DNA of 64,000 bases from an uncultured Eggerthella sp. (GCA_959607715.1 CAUHNN010000001.1:1-64000), one strand, 5' to 3'; positions 1-10,372 are shown, counted from the stretch's first letter. Notes: a model not told the origin generated them from the sequence alone. Translations and numbers: made by a program.

Positions 1-104
1 GGAGGCCGCCTAGAGGTTATGATTTAACGCGTCCAAGTTTTGGGGCGCAGTTCAAGCCAAGGCCCCTTCTCTTCGACGAGGGAACGCGCGGAAAGGCGTC
101 GTCG

Positions 105-2195
105 TTACGCGTAGAACAGGATGTCGTTGTACGTCGGCACCGGCCAGTAATCGCGCTCGACGATGCACTCGAGATCGTCGATCTCCTTGCGCAGGGCATC
201 CATCGCGGGCAGAACCGTAGCAGCATAGGCGTTCGCCTGCTCCTGCGGATCCTCGATCGCCTCGGCGGCATCGTGAACCGCGACGAGCGCATCGATGGCC
301 GCCGATGCGTCGTTGATGCCGCGGACCAGGCGGTTGACGATCCTCTCGTGAGGGGCCATATCCGCGCCCGCCACCGCCGCCTTGATGGAGGTGATGTTGC
401 CGGCAAGGGCGGCAGCGTAGTCGCTGATTGCGGGGAGGTACGTGCGACGAGCCATGCGGATCATGACGCGCGCCTCGATATTGAGCAGCTTGCTGTACTT
501 CTCGAGCTTGACCTCGTAGCGGCTGCGGACCTCGGCTTCAGTCAGGACGCCGAACTCGGAGAACAGGTCGATGGACTTCTGGGCGATGTAGCACGGCAAC
601 GCCTCAGCGGTGGTGCGGTGATTGGCCAAACCGCGACGCTCCGCCTCCTGCTCCCATTCCTCAGAATAGCCGTTGCCGTTGAAGATGATGCGCTGATGAT
701 CTCGTAGAGTTTCCTTGATATGGGCAATGGCCTTCTTCTCGAACTCGGCACCCTCGTAGCCCTCAAGCGCATCGGCGAAGTCCTTGAGGCTCTTGGCCAT
801 GGCCGTATTGAGGATCATGTTGCAATCGGAGAGGTTGACCGAGGAGCCGGGCATGCGGAACTCGAACTTGTTGCCGGTGAAGGCGAAGGGGCTCGTGCGG
901 TTGCGGTCGGTGTTGTCCTTCAGGAACTTGGGCAAGACGGCAACACCGAGGTCCATGGCAATGGATTCGGCCGAATGGTATTCCTCGCCCGAGATGAGCG
1001 CATCGACGATAGCGCCGAGGTCCGAGCCGAGGAAGATCGAGATGATCGCCGGAGGCGCCTCGTTCGCGCCGAGGCGATGGTCGTTGCCCGCCGACGCAAC
1101 CGACATGCGCAGAAGCTCCTGGTATTCGTCGACGGCTTCGATGACGCAGGCGAGGAAGACGAGGAAGCGCAGGTTGTCCATAGGATCGTCGCCGGGATCG
1201 AGCAGGTTGGTCTTGCCGTACGACAGCGACCAGTTGTTGTGCTTGCCCGAACCGTTGATGCCCTCGAAGGGCTTCTCGTGCTGCAGGCAAACCAAATCGT
1301 AGTGGGATGCGTCGAGACGCATCTTCTCCATGGTCAGAAGATTCTCGTCGATGGCGCGGTTAGAGTTGGTGAACAGCGGCGCGAGCTCATGCTGAGCAGG
1401 TGCTACTTCGTTGTGCTTGGTTCGCGCCGACACGCCGAGGGCCCACAAGTCGTCGTCGAGCTCCTTCATGAACTCATTGACCGTCGGCCTGATGGCGCCG
1501 AAGTAATGCTCTTCAAGCTCCTGGCCCTTCGAAGGAGGGGCACCGAAGAGCGTGCGACCCGTCATGATGAGGTCCTGGCGCTGGACGTAGTCCTTCTCGG
1601 AGATGAGGAAGTACTCCTGCTCGGCACCGACCGTGGAAACGACGCGCTGGCCGTCTTCGCCGAAGAACCTAAGCACGCGCTGAGCCTGTTTGTCCACGGC
1701 GCTCATGGAGCGCAGCAGCGGGGTCTTCTTGTCGAGAGCCTCGCCGGTATAAGAGCAGAATGCCGTCGGAATGCAAAGGACCTCGTCCTTGATGAAAGCG
1801 AAGCTCGTCGGATCCCATGCGGTGTAGCCTCGCGCCTCGAAGGTCGCGCGCAGCCCGCCGGAGGGGAAGCTCGACGCATCGGGTTCGCCCTGAATGAGCT
1901 CCTTGCCTGAAAAGGTCATGATGGCCGTGCCATCACCGATTGGATTGAGGAAGCTGTCGTGCTTTTCGGAGGTGATGCCGGAAAGCGGCTGAAACCAATG
2001 GGTGAAGTGCGTCGCACCCTTCTCGATCGCCCATTCCTTCATGGCGTGAGCAACGACGTTGGCGACCTCGATATCAAGACGCTTGCCCTCCTTGATGGTC
2101 TTGGCGAGGCTCTTGTACGTTTCAGAGGGAAGGCGTTCCCTCATCACGTGGTCGCTGAACACCATGGATCCGTAAATATCAGAAACTTGGGGCAT
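105..2195 (-). CDS. glnN: type III glutamine synthetase
   Basis: ATP-dependent amidation of glutamate to glutamine in the cytoplasm, the main route of ammonium assimilation. The 696-residue length is typical of the large GSIII family and much longer than GSI. Visible catalytic-core motifs are GAEQEYFLI (about 190-198), the NEVAPAQHE stretch (about 262-270) and [12 protein letters not shown] (about 313-324), which carry metal- and glutamate-binding residues in GS enzymes. The start at MPQVSDIYG is chosen because AAGGAGA lies just upstream; an open extension of 14 codons has no comparable site. It appears monocistronic. The first 104 bases of the window, after its stop, hold no gene I can support. 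Confidence 0.95.
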   Translation of the reverse strand: MPQVSDIYGSMVFSDHVMRERLPSETYKSLAKTIKEGKRLDIEVANVVAHAMKEWAIEKGATHFTHWFQPLSGITSEKHDSFLNPIGDGTAIMTFSGKELIQGEPDASSFPSGGLRATFEARGYTAWDPTSFAFIKDEVLCIPTAFCSYTGEALDKKTPLLRSMSAVDKQAQRVLRFFGEDGQRVVSTVGAEQEYFLISEKDYVQRQDLIMTGRTLFGAPPSKGQELEEHYFGAIRPTVNEFMKELDDDLWALGVSARTKHNEVAPAQHELAPLFTNSNRAIDENLLTMEKMRLDASHYDLVCLQHEKPFEGINGSGKHNNWSLSYGKTNLLDPGDDPMDNLRFLVFLACVIEAVDEYQELLRMSVASAGNDHRLGANEAPPAIISIFLGSDLGAIVDALISGEEYHSAESIAMDLGVAVLPKFLKDNTDRNRTSPFAFTGNKFEFRMPGSSVNLSDCNMILNTAMAKSLKDFADALEGYEGAEFEKKAIAHIKETLRDHQRIIFNGNGYSEEWEQEAERRGLANHRTTAEALPCYIAQKSIDLFSEFGVLTEAEVRSRYEVKLEKYSKLLNIEARVMIRMARRTYLPAISDYAAALAGNITSIKAAVAGADMAPHERIVNRLVRGINDASAAIDALVAVHDAAEAIEDPQEQANAYAATVLPAMDALRKEIDDLECIVERDYWPVPTYNDILFYA

Positions 2196-2358
2196 GTCGT
2201 GTCTCCTTATGGTCATCGCCGTCGAAACAGCCTCCAAACGAGTATCTGCTCATTGTGCCACAAACTCGCTCCCGCACCTTACGGGACCACTTAACCCTAA
2301 CCCCCGTTTATTTCAAGTGTTTTTCGTCGAGGAAAAGCCTCCGTTTCCCCTGTATACG

Positions 2359-2384
2359 AGAAAGGGCACCCCGAAGGGCGCCCT
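2359..2384 (-). terminator. rho-independent terminator of the ydiB-like operon
   Basis: Read on the minus strand, a 9-bp stem (2384-2376 with 2371-2363, one G-U pair) closes a UUCG tetraloop and is followed by TTTCTC. It lies 29 bases after the dehydrogenase stop codon. Confidence 0.7.
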
Positions 2385-2412
2385 CGCAACTCGCGGCGGC
2401 TTCGAAAGGCCC

Positions 2413-3279
2413 TCAGTAGAACATCTTCTCCAGGTACTCGACGGGGGTCTCGCAACCAAACCAGATCGCTTCTCCCAGCGCAAGCTGCTGAAGGAGCATC
2501 CCCAGCCCGCCGGCCGTGACGAGACCGCGCGCCTTGGCGCGCTTGATGAGCAGCGTTTCATGGGGTTCGTAAACCGTGTCGGCGACGAGCAGCCCCTCGT
2601 GGAGCCACTCCTCTTCGACAAGGCATTCATCGACGTTGGGAACCATGCCCACACGCGTCGCGTTGACGAGGATGTCCGACTCCGCGATCGATTTCTCCAG
2701 CGCCCCTGCGTCGGCAAGGTCCTTCAGGGAGATGCGGGCGCCGGTCTTTTCGGCAACCATGTCTATACGCGCAGCGGTCTTGTCCCAGAAGTCGTCGCGC
2801 TGATTGAAAATGCGCACTTCGCTCGCCCCGTCGATGGCCACCTGGGTGTAGACCGCCGAGCCGGCGCCGCCGGCGCCGATGACGGTAACGACCTTGCCCG
2901 CAGGATCGCACCCCAGGTTGCGGATGTTCTGGACGAAGCCGGCGCCGTCGGTGTTGTGGCCGATGGATTTACCGTCTTCGATGACGACGGTGTTGACCGC
3001 CCCCATCAGATCGGCCGCCTCGGAAAGCTCATCGAGGTATTCCCCGATATACGTTTTGCACGGCATCGTCACGTTGTAGCCGACGGCCCCGAGCTGCTTG
3101 AGCCCCACCACCGCATCGGCAAGCTGATCGAGCTTCACATCGAAGCCGAGATACACCGCATCGATGCCGAGCTTCGCGAACGACGCCGTATGCATCGCCG
3201 GCGACATCGACTGGGAAACGGGACTTCCGATCAAACCGACGAGCTTCGTCGTGCCCGAGATATCGATGTTCATTTCCAT
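2413..3279 (-). CDS. shikimate/quinate 5-dehydrogenase, YdiB-like
   Basis: NAD(P)-dependent oxidation or reduction at C5 of shikimate or quinate. The AroE fold is complete: SQSMSP (22-27) for substrate binding, catalytic Lys75 in NVTMPCK, NTD (109-111) and the dinucleotide loop GAGGAG (135-140). After the second strand it has FNQRDDFWDK (158-167) rather than the NRT of NADP-specific AroE; this resembles YdiB, which uses NAD or NADP on quinate and shikimate. It is last in a three-gene minus-strand operon, 52 bases after the LysR gene. A role in hydroaromatic acid use rather than aromatic biosynthesis is inferred from this context and the YdiB-like signature. Confidence 0.85.
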   Translation of the reverse strand: MEMNIDISGTTKLVGLIGSPVSQSMSPAMHTASFAKLGIDAVYLGFDVKLDQLADAVVGLKQLGAVGYNVTMPCKTYIGEYLDELSEAADLMGAVNTVVIEDGKSIGHNTDGAGFVQNIRNLGCDPAGKVVTVIGAGGAGSAVYTQVAIDGASEVRIFNQRDDFWDKTAARIDMVAEKTGARISLKDLADAGALEKSIAESDILVNATRVGMVPNVDECLVEEEWLHEGLLVADTVYEPHETLLIKRAKARGLVTAGGLGMLLQQLALGEAIWFGCETPVEYLEKMFY

Positions 3280-3331
3280 GATGACCCCCCCTTGGTCCCT
3301 CAGGCGAACGCTTGGTTCACGTTCGCCGCAT

Positions 3332-4234
3332 TCAGCGATATTCGAGAAGGCGCGGAAAGCGATACGCGCTCATGAAATCGATGAATTCCTGCAATACCCG
3401 CGGTTGCCGCTCCTCATCCCGGCTCACCACATAGGTTTTATGAAAGTCGACGGGCGCTTCCCTCACGGGAAGGCATACCACGTCATCGAACGCGTTGATC
3501 AGCGACGAGTAGCAGAACAAAGCGACGCTGTCCTTTTCCGCCGAAACGATGGACGACAGGGTGATCTCATCGTCGTAGATCGTTGATATGTCGAGCCCCC
3601 TGCCTTCCGTGAAGTCGACGACCTCCTGATAGACGGGCGATTCGGGCTGATACGTCAGAACCGTCGCTCCCCGCAGCTCATCGAGGGAAACCGACGACTT
3701 CTTCGCCAGAGGGTTGTCGCGGTTCACGCCGAGGACGAGCTGCTGCGACCAGCAGAGGTTGTAGCGCAGATCGCACCCATCGTCGATGCGGCTCGCGAAC
3801 GCGACGTCTATCTGACCGGCGCGCAGGCGCCTGATCAGCTCACGCGAATACGCTTGCGTGATGGTGATGACGGGATCGAAGGCGCTGTGGCGGCGAAAAT
3901 CAACGATCGCCTGAGACCAGAACTTCCCCTGCATCGCATAGATCGTCCCCAGGTTGATGGATGCGTTTTCTTCCCCGAGCGATTCCGCCGCAAGACGCTC
4001 GGCGCGCTCGAGGTCCCTCAACGCAGTCGTGACGCAGCCGAGAATATCGACGCCGACCGACGTGAGCTCCACGCCGGCGCGGCTGCGATCGAACAGGCGC
4101 ACTCCCCACTCGTCTTCCAAGCGCTTGATGGCGAGAGAGAGCGTCGGCTGGGATATAACCAGATCCTTGGACGCCTGCGTGTAATTGAGCGTGGCGGCCA
4201 AATGCTCGAAGTACCTCAGATCCTCAACCCTCAT
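3332..4234 (-). CDS. LysR-family transcriptional regulator
   Basis: DNA-binding regulator of 300 residues. The N-terminal 60 residues are a standard LysR winged helix-turn-helix (LRYFEHLAATLNYTQASKDL, then ISQPTLSLAIKRLE); the rest matches the periplasmic-binding-like effector domain. It lies inside an apparent operon between a Gfo/Idh/MocA oxidoreductase (23 bases upstream) and a YdiB-like dehydrogenase (52 bases downstream). It is therefore co-transcribed with its probable targets rather than divergent from them, which is unusual for the family. The effector is unknown; a hydroaromatic acid or polyol is a reasonable guess from its neighbours. Confidence 0.9.
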   Translation of the reverse strand: MRVEDLRYFEHLAATLNYTQASKDLVISQPTLSLAIKRLEDEWGVRLFDRSRAGVELTSVGVDILGCVTTALRDLERAERLAAESLGEENASINLGTIYAMQGKFWSQAIVDFRRHSAFDPVITITQAYSRELIRRLRAGQIDVAFASRIDDGCDLRYNLCWSQQLVLGVNRDNPLAKKSSVSLDELRGATVLTYQPESPVYQEVVDFTEGRGLDISTIYDDEITLSSIVSAEKDSVALFCYSSLINAFDDVVCLPVREAPVDFHKTYVVSRDEERQPRVLQEFIDFMSAYRFPRLLEYR

Positions 4235-4257
4235 CGTTCATCCCCCGAAACGCGTAG

Positions 4258-5301
4258 CTACAAATCAACGGGAAAATGCGTTTCGGCAGACAAAAGTATG
4301 CCGTTAACGACGCGCAGCGTATCAAGGGCGTCTGCCCCCGTGCAGCGCGGCACATGTTCCCTCCCCTGGCAAAGATCGACGAAATGGGCGAGCTCGGCGG
4401 CCATGGGATCGTTGATCTCGAGGTCGAAATGCTCTTTAAGGAGCGGCTCGTTCCATCCGTAATGATCTTTACCGTAATAATACAGGTCCATGTGGGGGAA
4501 TCCGAAGGAACCTTCCGTCCCGAAGATCCGCAAGCTGTTTTCGTCGTCGCACAGACCGTAGTTGAGGTTTTCGCATGCGGCCAAGTCGTAGCTCCACGGC
4601 CCCGGGGTTCCGTCGCTGACGAAATACGTCGCCGTCGCCCCACCTTCGTACTCAACGATGACCGACACCGCGTCCTCGACTTCGTTACCCCTGATGCCGT
4701 TGCGCGCCGCAGCGTACACCCTGACGGGCTTCATGCCGGTGAGGTAATTCAGGTCATCGAAGTCGTGAATGGCGTTGATGAGAAGCGGGCCGCCGCCCTT
4801 CTTCACGCGCCACTCCACGTCGAAATACGAGAAGGGCTTGGCGATCGCGAAACTGCTCTGAAGCCCCACGATCTTCCCGAGACGCCCCGATGCGATCAGT
4901 TCGCGCAAGAACACATAGCGAGGAGACGAACGGCGATGATGGCCGACGAGGAGCGTCGCCTGGGCGGCATCGCACATCTCGATGATGCGCTTCGCCTCCT
5001 CGACGCTGCTCGCGATCGGCTTCTCGAGCAGTATGTTGCGGATCCCGGCATCCAGCGAACGCTCGACCGATTCCACGTGAAGGCCGTTCGGCAAAGCGAT
5101 CGCGACGGCATCGAGGTCCTCCTGCTTGAGCAGAAGCCCGTAGTCCTCGTATCGTTCGACCCCCAGCTCGGCGGCCACCGCCTCGGCTTGCTCGCCGAAG
5201 CCGGCAACGGCCACAAGATCGACTTCATCGTGAGCGACTGCGTCGCGCGCGATCTTCGCCCCCTGGTTCAACCCGAGAACGGCCAGTCTTACATTTCCCA
5301 T
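4258..5301 (-). CDS. Gfo/Idh/MocA-family oxidoreductase
   Basis: Predicted NAD(P)-dependent dehydrogenase acting on a sugar, polyol or cyclitol. The N-terminal Rossmann domain starts with VRLAVLGLNQGAKIA, and the family EKP motif is present in ILLEKPIASS, followed by the C-terminal alpha/beta domain with HDFDDLNYL. Start MGNVRLAVLG is preferred because AAGGGGGATGGA lies directly upstream; an open 30-codon extension is arginine-rich and lacks a signal. The protein is 347 residues. It heads the operon with a LysR regulator and a YdiB-like dehydrogenase. The substrate cannot be read from sequence; dehydroshikimate/quinate-type or inositol-type compounds fit the neighbourhood. Confidence 0.85.
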   Translation of the reverse strand: MGNVRLAVLGLNQGAKIARDAVAHDEVDLVAVAGFGEQAEAVAAELGVERYEDYGLLLKQEDLDAVAIALPNGLHVESVERSLDAGIRNILLEKPIASSVEEAKRIIEMCDAAQATLLVGHHRRSSPRYVFLRELIASGRLGKIVGLQSSFAIAKPFSYFDVEWRVKKGGGPLLINAIHDFDDLNYLTGMKPVRVYAAARNGIRGNEVEDAVSVIVEYEGGATATYFVSDGTPGPWSYDLAACENLNYGLCDDENSLRIFGTEGSFGFPHMDLYYYGKDHYGWNEPLLKEHFDLEINDPMAAELAHFVDLCQGREHVPRCTGADALDTLRVVNGILLSAETHFPVDL

Positions 5302-5561
5302 TCCATCCCCCTTCTTGAAAGCGCGGCCCGTCCCTCCGAAACCGCCCCGAATGCGACGGCCCATGGCCTCGCAGCTGAGGAAAAGCGGCAAACGGCCCCT
5401 TGATCCAGGGATGCCCCGCTCTTCCTCCTTCGATTATCGGCAACGCGCTGCAACGACGCCAATAAACGTAGAGGACATTGGATAGGTTTTCATGAAGTAA
5501 TACAATGCTGCCTGATCATGAGCGCTTTTTTGCGGAGTCAAAGATGCTTATCCGCAAAGGA

Positions 5562-6506
5562 TTATTGCGTATCGCAATGATTCGAAGAGCTCTTCGGGGA
5601 AGATGCCCCGGGATCGGGATGCTTGGCAAGGACGAACACGGTCGCGACGATGAGCACAAACCCCACGATGTCGATGGGGACGAAAGCCGTACCCAGCCAC
5701 ACCACGGCGAAAAGCGTCGCCGAAACCGTCTCGACACTGGCAAGCAAACTCGTCTTCGCGGCGCCGATATCCTTCACCGCCTGGAAATACAGCGTGAATC
5801 CCATGATCGTGCCGAAGAGCACCAGGCCTATGAAGAGAACCGCCGTACCCGCAGGATCGAGACCCGGCTCAATCGTCCACGATTGAATTGAAAGGGAAAG
5901 GAGCACGCCGCCGATAAGCAACGACGAAGCCACCACGGGAACGCTTCCGTAGTGAAGCATCAGCTTGCCGGGAATGAGGGAGTACAGCGCATACGCAAAC
6001 GCGGAGAGAAGGGCCCAGAACAGCGCCTCGGGAGTCATGACGAGCGTCGTGGGATCGCCGTGCGTCGCGATGAGAAAGGTGCCCGAGATCACAAGAAGAA
6101 CCGCCACCGTCTCGGCCGCGCGCGGCAGACGGCGCTGGCGCGCGCAGAGGTACAGCACGATCATCACCGGGCCGGTGTATTGGACGACCGTCGCCGTCGC
6201 GGCGTTCGAGAACTGAATCGCCAATAAATAGGTGATCTGGCAGAAGGCAAGGCCGAACACGGCGAACAAGACCAAGTGGGCAACGGCGGAGGGCCTTTTC
6301 CACATGGCAAGAAACGGACCGCGGAACGCAGCCAAGGAAAACGCCACCAACACCACACCGGCACACGTCATGCGAACCGACGAGACCCAAAGGGGATCGG
6401 CTCCGTAGCGGGAAAACAGGAACTGTGCGCAAGCACCGGAAAAGCCCCAGGCGATGCCGCCAAGGAGGGCGAAGACGATACCGCGTATGCTGCGAGAGAA
6501 CTTCAT
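5562..6506 (-). CDS. EamA/DMT-family transporter
   Basis: Integral membrane exporter or importer of the drug/metabolite transporter superfamily, 314 residues, with about ten hydrophobic segments arranged as two EamA repeats. The first begins RGIVFALLGGIAWGFSGACA, and the second is visible around EALFWALLSAFAYALYSLIPGK. Family members move amino acids, nucleosides or toxic metabolites; the substrate here is not predictable. The start at MKFSRSIRG follows a weak GGTGGGG; a longer open frame upstream is less plausible. It is transcribed away from the NCS2-like gene and appears to stand alone. Confidence 0.85.
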   Translation of the reverse strand: MKFSRSIRGIVFALLGGIAWGFSGACAQFLFSRYGADPLWVSSVRMTCAGVVLVAFSLAAFRGPFLAMWKRPSAVAHLVLFAVFGLAFCQITYLLAIQFSNAATATVVQYTGPVMIVLYLCARQRRLPRAAETVAVLLVISGTFLIATHGDPTTLVMTPEALFWALLSAFAYALYSLIPGKLMLHYGSVPVVASSLLIGGVLLSLSIQSWTIEPGLDPAGTAVLFIGLVLFGTIMGFTLYFQAVKDIGAAKTSLLASVETVSATLFAVVWLGTAFVPIDIVGFVLIVATVFVLAKHPDPGASSPKSSSNHCDTQ

Positions 6507-6959
6507 CGCCCCACCATACCAAGCAAAGCCGGAAAACACTACCGCGATGACCGGTCCGATATGATTTCCCAGCGGCCTGAAAGCGGGAAAACGACTCATT
6601 TTTCTTTACGCAACGCAATGCAGCATTTAATAATTTTATAACATGTTCACACTTTTTTAGACCCCGCTCACGGCACATTCGTTTCTTATCTTTACGACGA
6701 CGCGTGAACCCATTCATTGAAGCGAAAGTGTCTCCCTCAATAACCTTATGGATAGCACCAGGTCAGCGAACTACCCTTACCACGATGCCTCGGCAATGCA
6801 CGTCTTCCCGTCATGCGGGGCACATCGACAACCATCGTCATGCGCCACGCGCACGATCCGCTCCCATACGGCATGTTTTCACACCCCTTTATTCGAGCCC
6901 TTCGCGCACGCACAGCGCTTAGCGCGTAAAGCCATGACACGGCAAAGAGAGGGGGACGC
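6507..6959. other. intergenic region between divergent transporter genes
   Basis: About 450 bases without a supportable gene. It must hold promoters for both the EamA and NCS2-like genes. An AT-rich stretch at 6623-6660 is the likely promoter zone on the minus-strand side. I looked for a purine-riboswitch core ahead of the permease and found none. Confidence 0.4.
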
Positions 6960-8387
6960 ATGTCCTTGAAACGACAGGATGGGGGGATCCAGCCCTGCAT
7001 CCGGCTGGGAATGTTCCGAATCAGACTTCCCTTCATTCACTTTAAGATCTCGGGCCCCGAGGTCGTCACCGGTCTCATGAACGCCTGCACGTCCTACGGC
7101 GCGCTTGCGGTCCTGATCAACACCCTCGGTCTCGATCCCGAGATAGCCTATGCGCTCGTGCTGTTCGAGACCGCCTGCTACACCTTCAATTGGCTTCTCG
7201 GCGAAGCATCCATCTGCGGGTGGATCACGGCGGCCATGGCCGTCATCGTCCTCTACCTCGAAACGCTCCCCGAAGGAGTGGTGAGGTTGCAGGCATTGAC
7301 CGCGATCCAGCTCGAGCTCGGCATCCTATTTATCGTGCTCGGGGCAACAGGCCTATCCAAGAAGCTCAACATGATATTGCCGCCTGCGGTCAAGGGCGGC
7401 ATCGTCCTCGGCGCGGGCGTCAACTCCGTCGCTGCCCGCTTGACTGAAGGAGGCGCCCTCGACACGGCGACCATCGCCTGCCTATCCGGCCTCGTCGTCG
7501 TCTGCCTCCTCATGTTCAGCCAACGTATCCGCGACTACATGAAGAACAACAAGTTCCTCGCGCTCCTCGGCAACTACAGCTTCCTGTGGGCGGTTCTGCT
7601 TCTCTTCATCATCGGCGGATTAAGCGGGGAATTCGACTACCGCTTCTCGGGCGACATCATCCGCATCCCCGACTTCGCCGGCCTCTTCGTCGCCGTCTGC
7701 CCGTTCTTCATCGGCTTCGCGGAGCCGTCCGTCTGGATCATCGCCATCCCCTACGCCCTGACCGCATGGATCATCGCATACGGCGACTTCGTCACCCTGC
7801 AGGAGCTCTGCATCCAGTCCGCCCGCGATGACGAGCACATCGAGTTCAACGCCAACCGCACCAACGTCGTTTGCGGCATCCGCAACGTCGTCCTTGCGCT
7901 CTTCGCGCCCTACCCCGCACTCGCCGGCCCCTTCAGCCCTCCTTACACCATTGCGACCTTCGCTCGCTACAAGGAATCGGGGCGCGAGGGCATGGATTCC
8001 ATCTACGATGGCACGGGCACGAACCTCATCTTCACCGTCTTGGGCCTGTTCATCTACCCGCTCTATGAGGCTTCCCTGGCCGCTTCCGGAGCCTTGCTCG
8101 TCGTCATCATGGTCGTTCAAGGCTTCGTATGCGCCCAGATCGCCATCAACATGATGCGCGACGACATGGACAAGGGCATCACCGGCCTCGGTGCCGGCCT
8201 CGTTGTCGCCCGCGGCGCTGCCGTGGCGCTTCCCGCCTCCATCCTGCTCTACCTCCTGCTGTGCGGAAACAAGAAGATCAGGTCGGATTACGAGACGAGC
8301 AAGGAAGCTCAGCGTCTCGAAGACGAGGAAACCGAGCGTCAGCTCGCCGCCCTTCAGGCACGCATGAAGGAGACCGACGCCTCCTAA
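6960..8387 (+). CDS. NCS2-like (xanthine/uracil-type) permease
   Basis: Polytopic membrane protein of 475 residues. The NCS2-like features are the helix-10-type segment KGGIVLGAGVNSVAARL and the region GIRNVVLALFAPYPALAGPFSPP, resembling the substrate-site loops of nucleobase permeases. The C-terminus is a charged 35-residue cytoplasmic tail. GAGAGGGGG precedes the ATG. The resemblance is partial, so the cargo (purine, pyrimidine or another anion) is uncertain, and SLC26-like transporters share this fold. It is followed by a strong terminator and appears monocistronic. Confidence 0.65.
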   Translation: MSLKRQDGGIQPCIRLGMFRIRLPFIHFKISGPEVVTGLMNACTSYGALAVLINTLGLDPEIAYALVLFETACYTFNWLLGEASICGWITAAMAVIVLYLETLPEGVVRLQALTAIQLELGILFIVLGATGLSKKLNMILPPAVKGGIVLGAGVNSVAARLTEGGALDTATIACLSGLVVVCLLMFSQRIRDYMKNNKFLALLGNYSFLWAVLLLFIIGGLSGEFDYRFSGDIIRIPDFAGLFVAVCPFFIGFAEPSVWIIAIPYALTAWIIAYGDFVTLQELCIQSARDDEHIEFNANRTNVVCGIRNVVLALFAPYPALAGPFSPPYTIATFARYKESGREGMDSIYDGTGTNLIFTVLGLFIYPLYEASLAASGALLVVIMVVQGFVCAQIAINMMRDDMDKGITGLGAGLVVARGAAVALPASILLYLLLCGNKKIRSDYETSKEAQRLEDEETERQLAALQARMKETDAS

Positions 8388-8477
8388 CCTCCACACGCCC
8401 ATTCCCTTCGCACGCCTCTTTTGCAAGGGAGTGGGACGCGAGGTCCTCGCGTCCCAGTGAAAGAGACCGTGCCGTCG

Positions 8478-8520
8478 GACCCCCCCCATCGCGCTCATGC
8501 CGATGGGGGGTCTTATTGTT
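8478..8520 (+). terminator. terminator after the NCS2-like permease
   Basis: GAC-C8-ATCG at 8478-8491 pairs with CGATGGGGGGTC at 8501-8512, followed by TTATTGTTT. Confidence 0.8.
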
Positions 8521-8643
8521 TCGTCGGGCCTCCCACCGATCGCACAACCACTGGCCGCATCAAACGCGCGACCACCGGACATCTCTCGCCCGCCCCCCCT
8601 GGCCATCGGGCGCGCGATCGCTCCAGCCGGCAGAGACGCCCCT

Positions 8644-8685
8644 TCAAAACAAACGAGCCGGCCCAGGACTCTCCCAGGCCGGCTC
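8644..8685 (-). terminator. terminator after the OPT transporter
   Basis: On the minus strand GAGCCGGCC (8685-8677) pairs with GGCCGGCTC (8663-8655) and is followed by GTTTGTTTTG. It lies 29 bases past the stop codon. Confidence 0.8.
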
Positions 8686-8713
8686 GACCGCGATAGAAGC
8701 GAGAAAGGGGCGA

Positions 8714-10372
8714 CTACACCATCAAGCCGCCGGCGACCGCCATAAGGGCGACGACGACGCCGACGACGCTTTCACCGCCAAGAAGACCGGAGGCCACGAT
8801 GAGACCCGTCTCCCTCTGCCTGTCGGCAAGCTCCTCTTCGCCGCCTTCAACCCCTTTGCGGCGCATCTTACAAACGAAGTCGTAGATCATCTTGGCGACT
8901 GCGCCGAGGAAAGCCGTGAAAGACATGTAGAACGGCAGATAGATACCGAGGCCGATCATCATGGCGGGGAGCTTAAGGAAATGGAGCACGGCTCCCGCAA
9001 CCAAGCCGATCACGAAAGCGGGAATACAGGGAATGCCCGCGATCATCGTCGCGACGACGGACGCCTGAGCGGCGATGAACGTTCCCTGCGTGCCGAAAGC
9101 CGAAGGGCCATAAGCCTGAACGAGGAGCAGCAATACGACGGTTGCGACGACGGCGCCGATGAGGCCGCCGAACGCCTGACCGAGCCACTGGGCTTTCGGA
9201 TCCGTTCCCAGGACGTGGCCGGCATGGAAGTCGTTCATCACATCGCCGGCCAGGCCGCATGCGACGGCGACGATGGCAGCGATGAAGAAGAGCTGCATCA
9301 CCGGCACATCGGAAACAGCGGCGCAGAGCAGAAGGACGATAAGGCCGAAAATCTCCATCGGGTCGATGCCCGTCTGGCCGACGGACTGGGCGCTCATCGC
9401 CGTGGCGACCCACACCATGAGCACCACGATGACACTCGGCACGGCGCCGAGCTGGAGCGTAAAGCAGATCACGAGCGCAATGGCGGCCAAAAGAAAAGAG
9501 AGCAAGCCGAGCGCCTTGCCCGAGGAAACGCCCTTCATCGCGCCCGACGCCGCCATCCCCTTCACGATCGAGGGCAGCTTAGGCAAGATGTTCTTCACGA
9601 TGACCCCGATGCCGCAGCCCATCATGACGCCCATGCCAAGGCTCGAGACGATGCCTTGCCCCGTCGCAACATCCCAAAAGCCGAAGGTGGAGCCTCCCAC
9701 GATCAGGCCGAAGTTGGCGAAGAGGGCCGCGAGAAACCACGCGATCATCGCGCCGGTATCGACAAGGAAGCCGACGGCGAGCATCATGGGGGAATTGTAG
9801 ATGCCAAACGAAACGCCCGGAACGGACACGGTGGAGAAGAACATGACGGGAAGGGCTCCGACCATGTCGCGCAACCAGGTGTAGACGCCGGCGATGCCCA
9901 GGGATCCGAACAGCTTCAGGCCGGTCTTGCCGCCGGCATCGCCCGCGATAAGGGTCTGAGCCGCCGATTCGCCGATGGGGTACTCCAGGTCGGCCTCTTC
10001 GATGAAGTGATGGCGCAGAAACGCCGTCACGACGAGACCGAGCACCGTACCTGCGAGCGCAACGACGAGCAGTTGCCACCACGCCACGTCGTTTTGGCCG
10101 GTGAGGATCCAGATGCCGGGAATGGTGAAGGCGAGACCGCCTGCGACCATCGAACCAGCGGACATGATGGTGTGGGTGACGTTCGCTTCGTTGAGGGAGG
10201 TCTTCCCCAGTGCCTTGAGGAAGAAAAGCGAGATTATGGCGGCGAACACGATAGGCCACGGAAGCGCGCCCATCTTAAGTGCCGTGTACGCCGAGGCTGC
10301 CGTCAAGACGACGCAGCCGATGCCGCCGATCAGAAGACCGCGCAGCGTCAGTTGACCCTTGAGAGGTGTCAT
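8714..10372 (-). CDS. OPT-family oligopeptide transporter
   Basis: Proton-coupled transporter of the OPT/YSL superfamily, 552 residues with some 14-16 hydrophobic segments. The N-terminus LTLRGLLIGGIGCVVLTAAS and the early ALKMG segment match the bacterial OPT pattern, as do the conserved loop EEADLEYPIGESAA and the later FHAGHVLGTDPKAQ segment. Members move small peptides or metal chelates into the cell. The internal ATG MTPLKGQ is chosen because AAAGGA sits 7 bases upstream; an ATG six codons earlier is also possible. It appears monocistronic. Confidence 0.85.
   Translation of the reverse strand: MTPLKGQLTLRGLLIGGIGCVVLTAASAYTALKMGALPWPIVFAAIISLFFLKALGKTSLNEANVTHTIMSAGSMVAGGLAFTIPGIWILTGQNDVAWWQLLVVALAGTVLGLVVTAFLRHHFIEEADLEYPIGESAAQTLIAGDAGGKTGLKLFGSLGIAGVYTWLRDMVGALPVMFFSTVSVPGVSFGIYNSPMMLAVGFLVDTGAMIAWFLAALFANFGLIVGGSTFGFWDVATGQGIVSSLGMGVMMGCGIGVIVKNILPKLPSIVKGMAASGAMKGVSSGKALGLLSFLLAAIALVICFTLQLGAVPSVIVVLMVWVATAMSAQSVGQTGIDPMEIFGLIVLLLCAAVSDVPVMQLFFIAAIVAVACGLAGDVMNDFHAGHVLGTDPKAQWLGQAFGGLIGAVVATVVLLLLVQAYGPSAFGTQGTFIAAQASVVATMIAGIPCIPAFVIGLVAGAVLHFLKLPAMMIGLGIYLPFYMSFTAFLGAVAKMIYDFVCKMRRKGVEGGEEELADRQRETGLIVASGLLGGESVVGVVVALMAVAGGLMV

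Noticed and set aside
5527..5558. Terminator after the EamA gene
   Set aside because: TTTGCGGA pairs with TCCGCAAA, but on the minus strand the stem is followed by A residues, not U, so it does not look like an intrinsic terminator.
6507..6959. Purine riboswitch ahead of the NCS2-like permease
   Set aside because: The conserved purine-aptamer core and its loop sequences are not present, and short open frames here lack SD sites.
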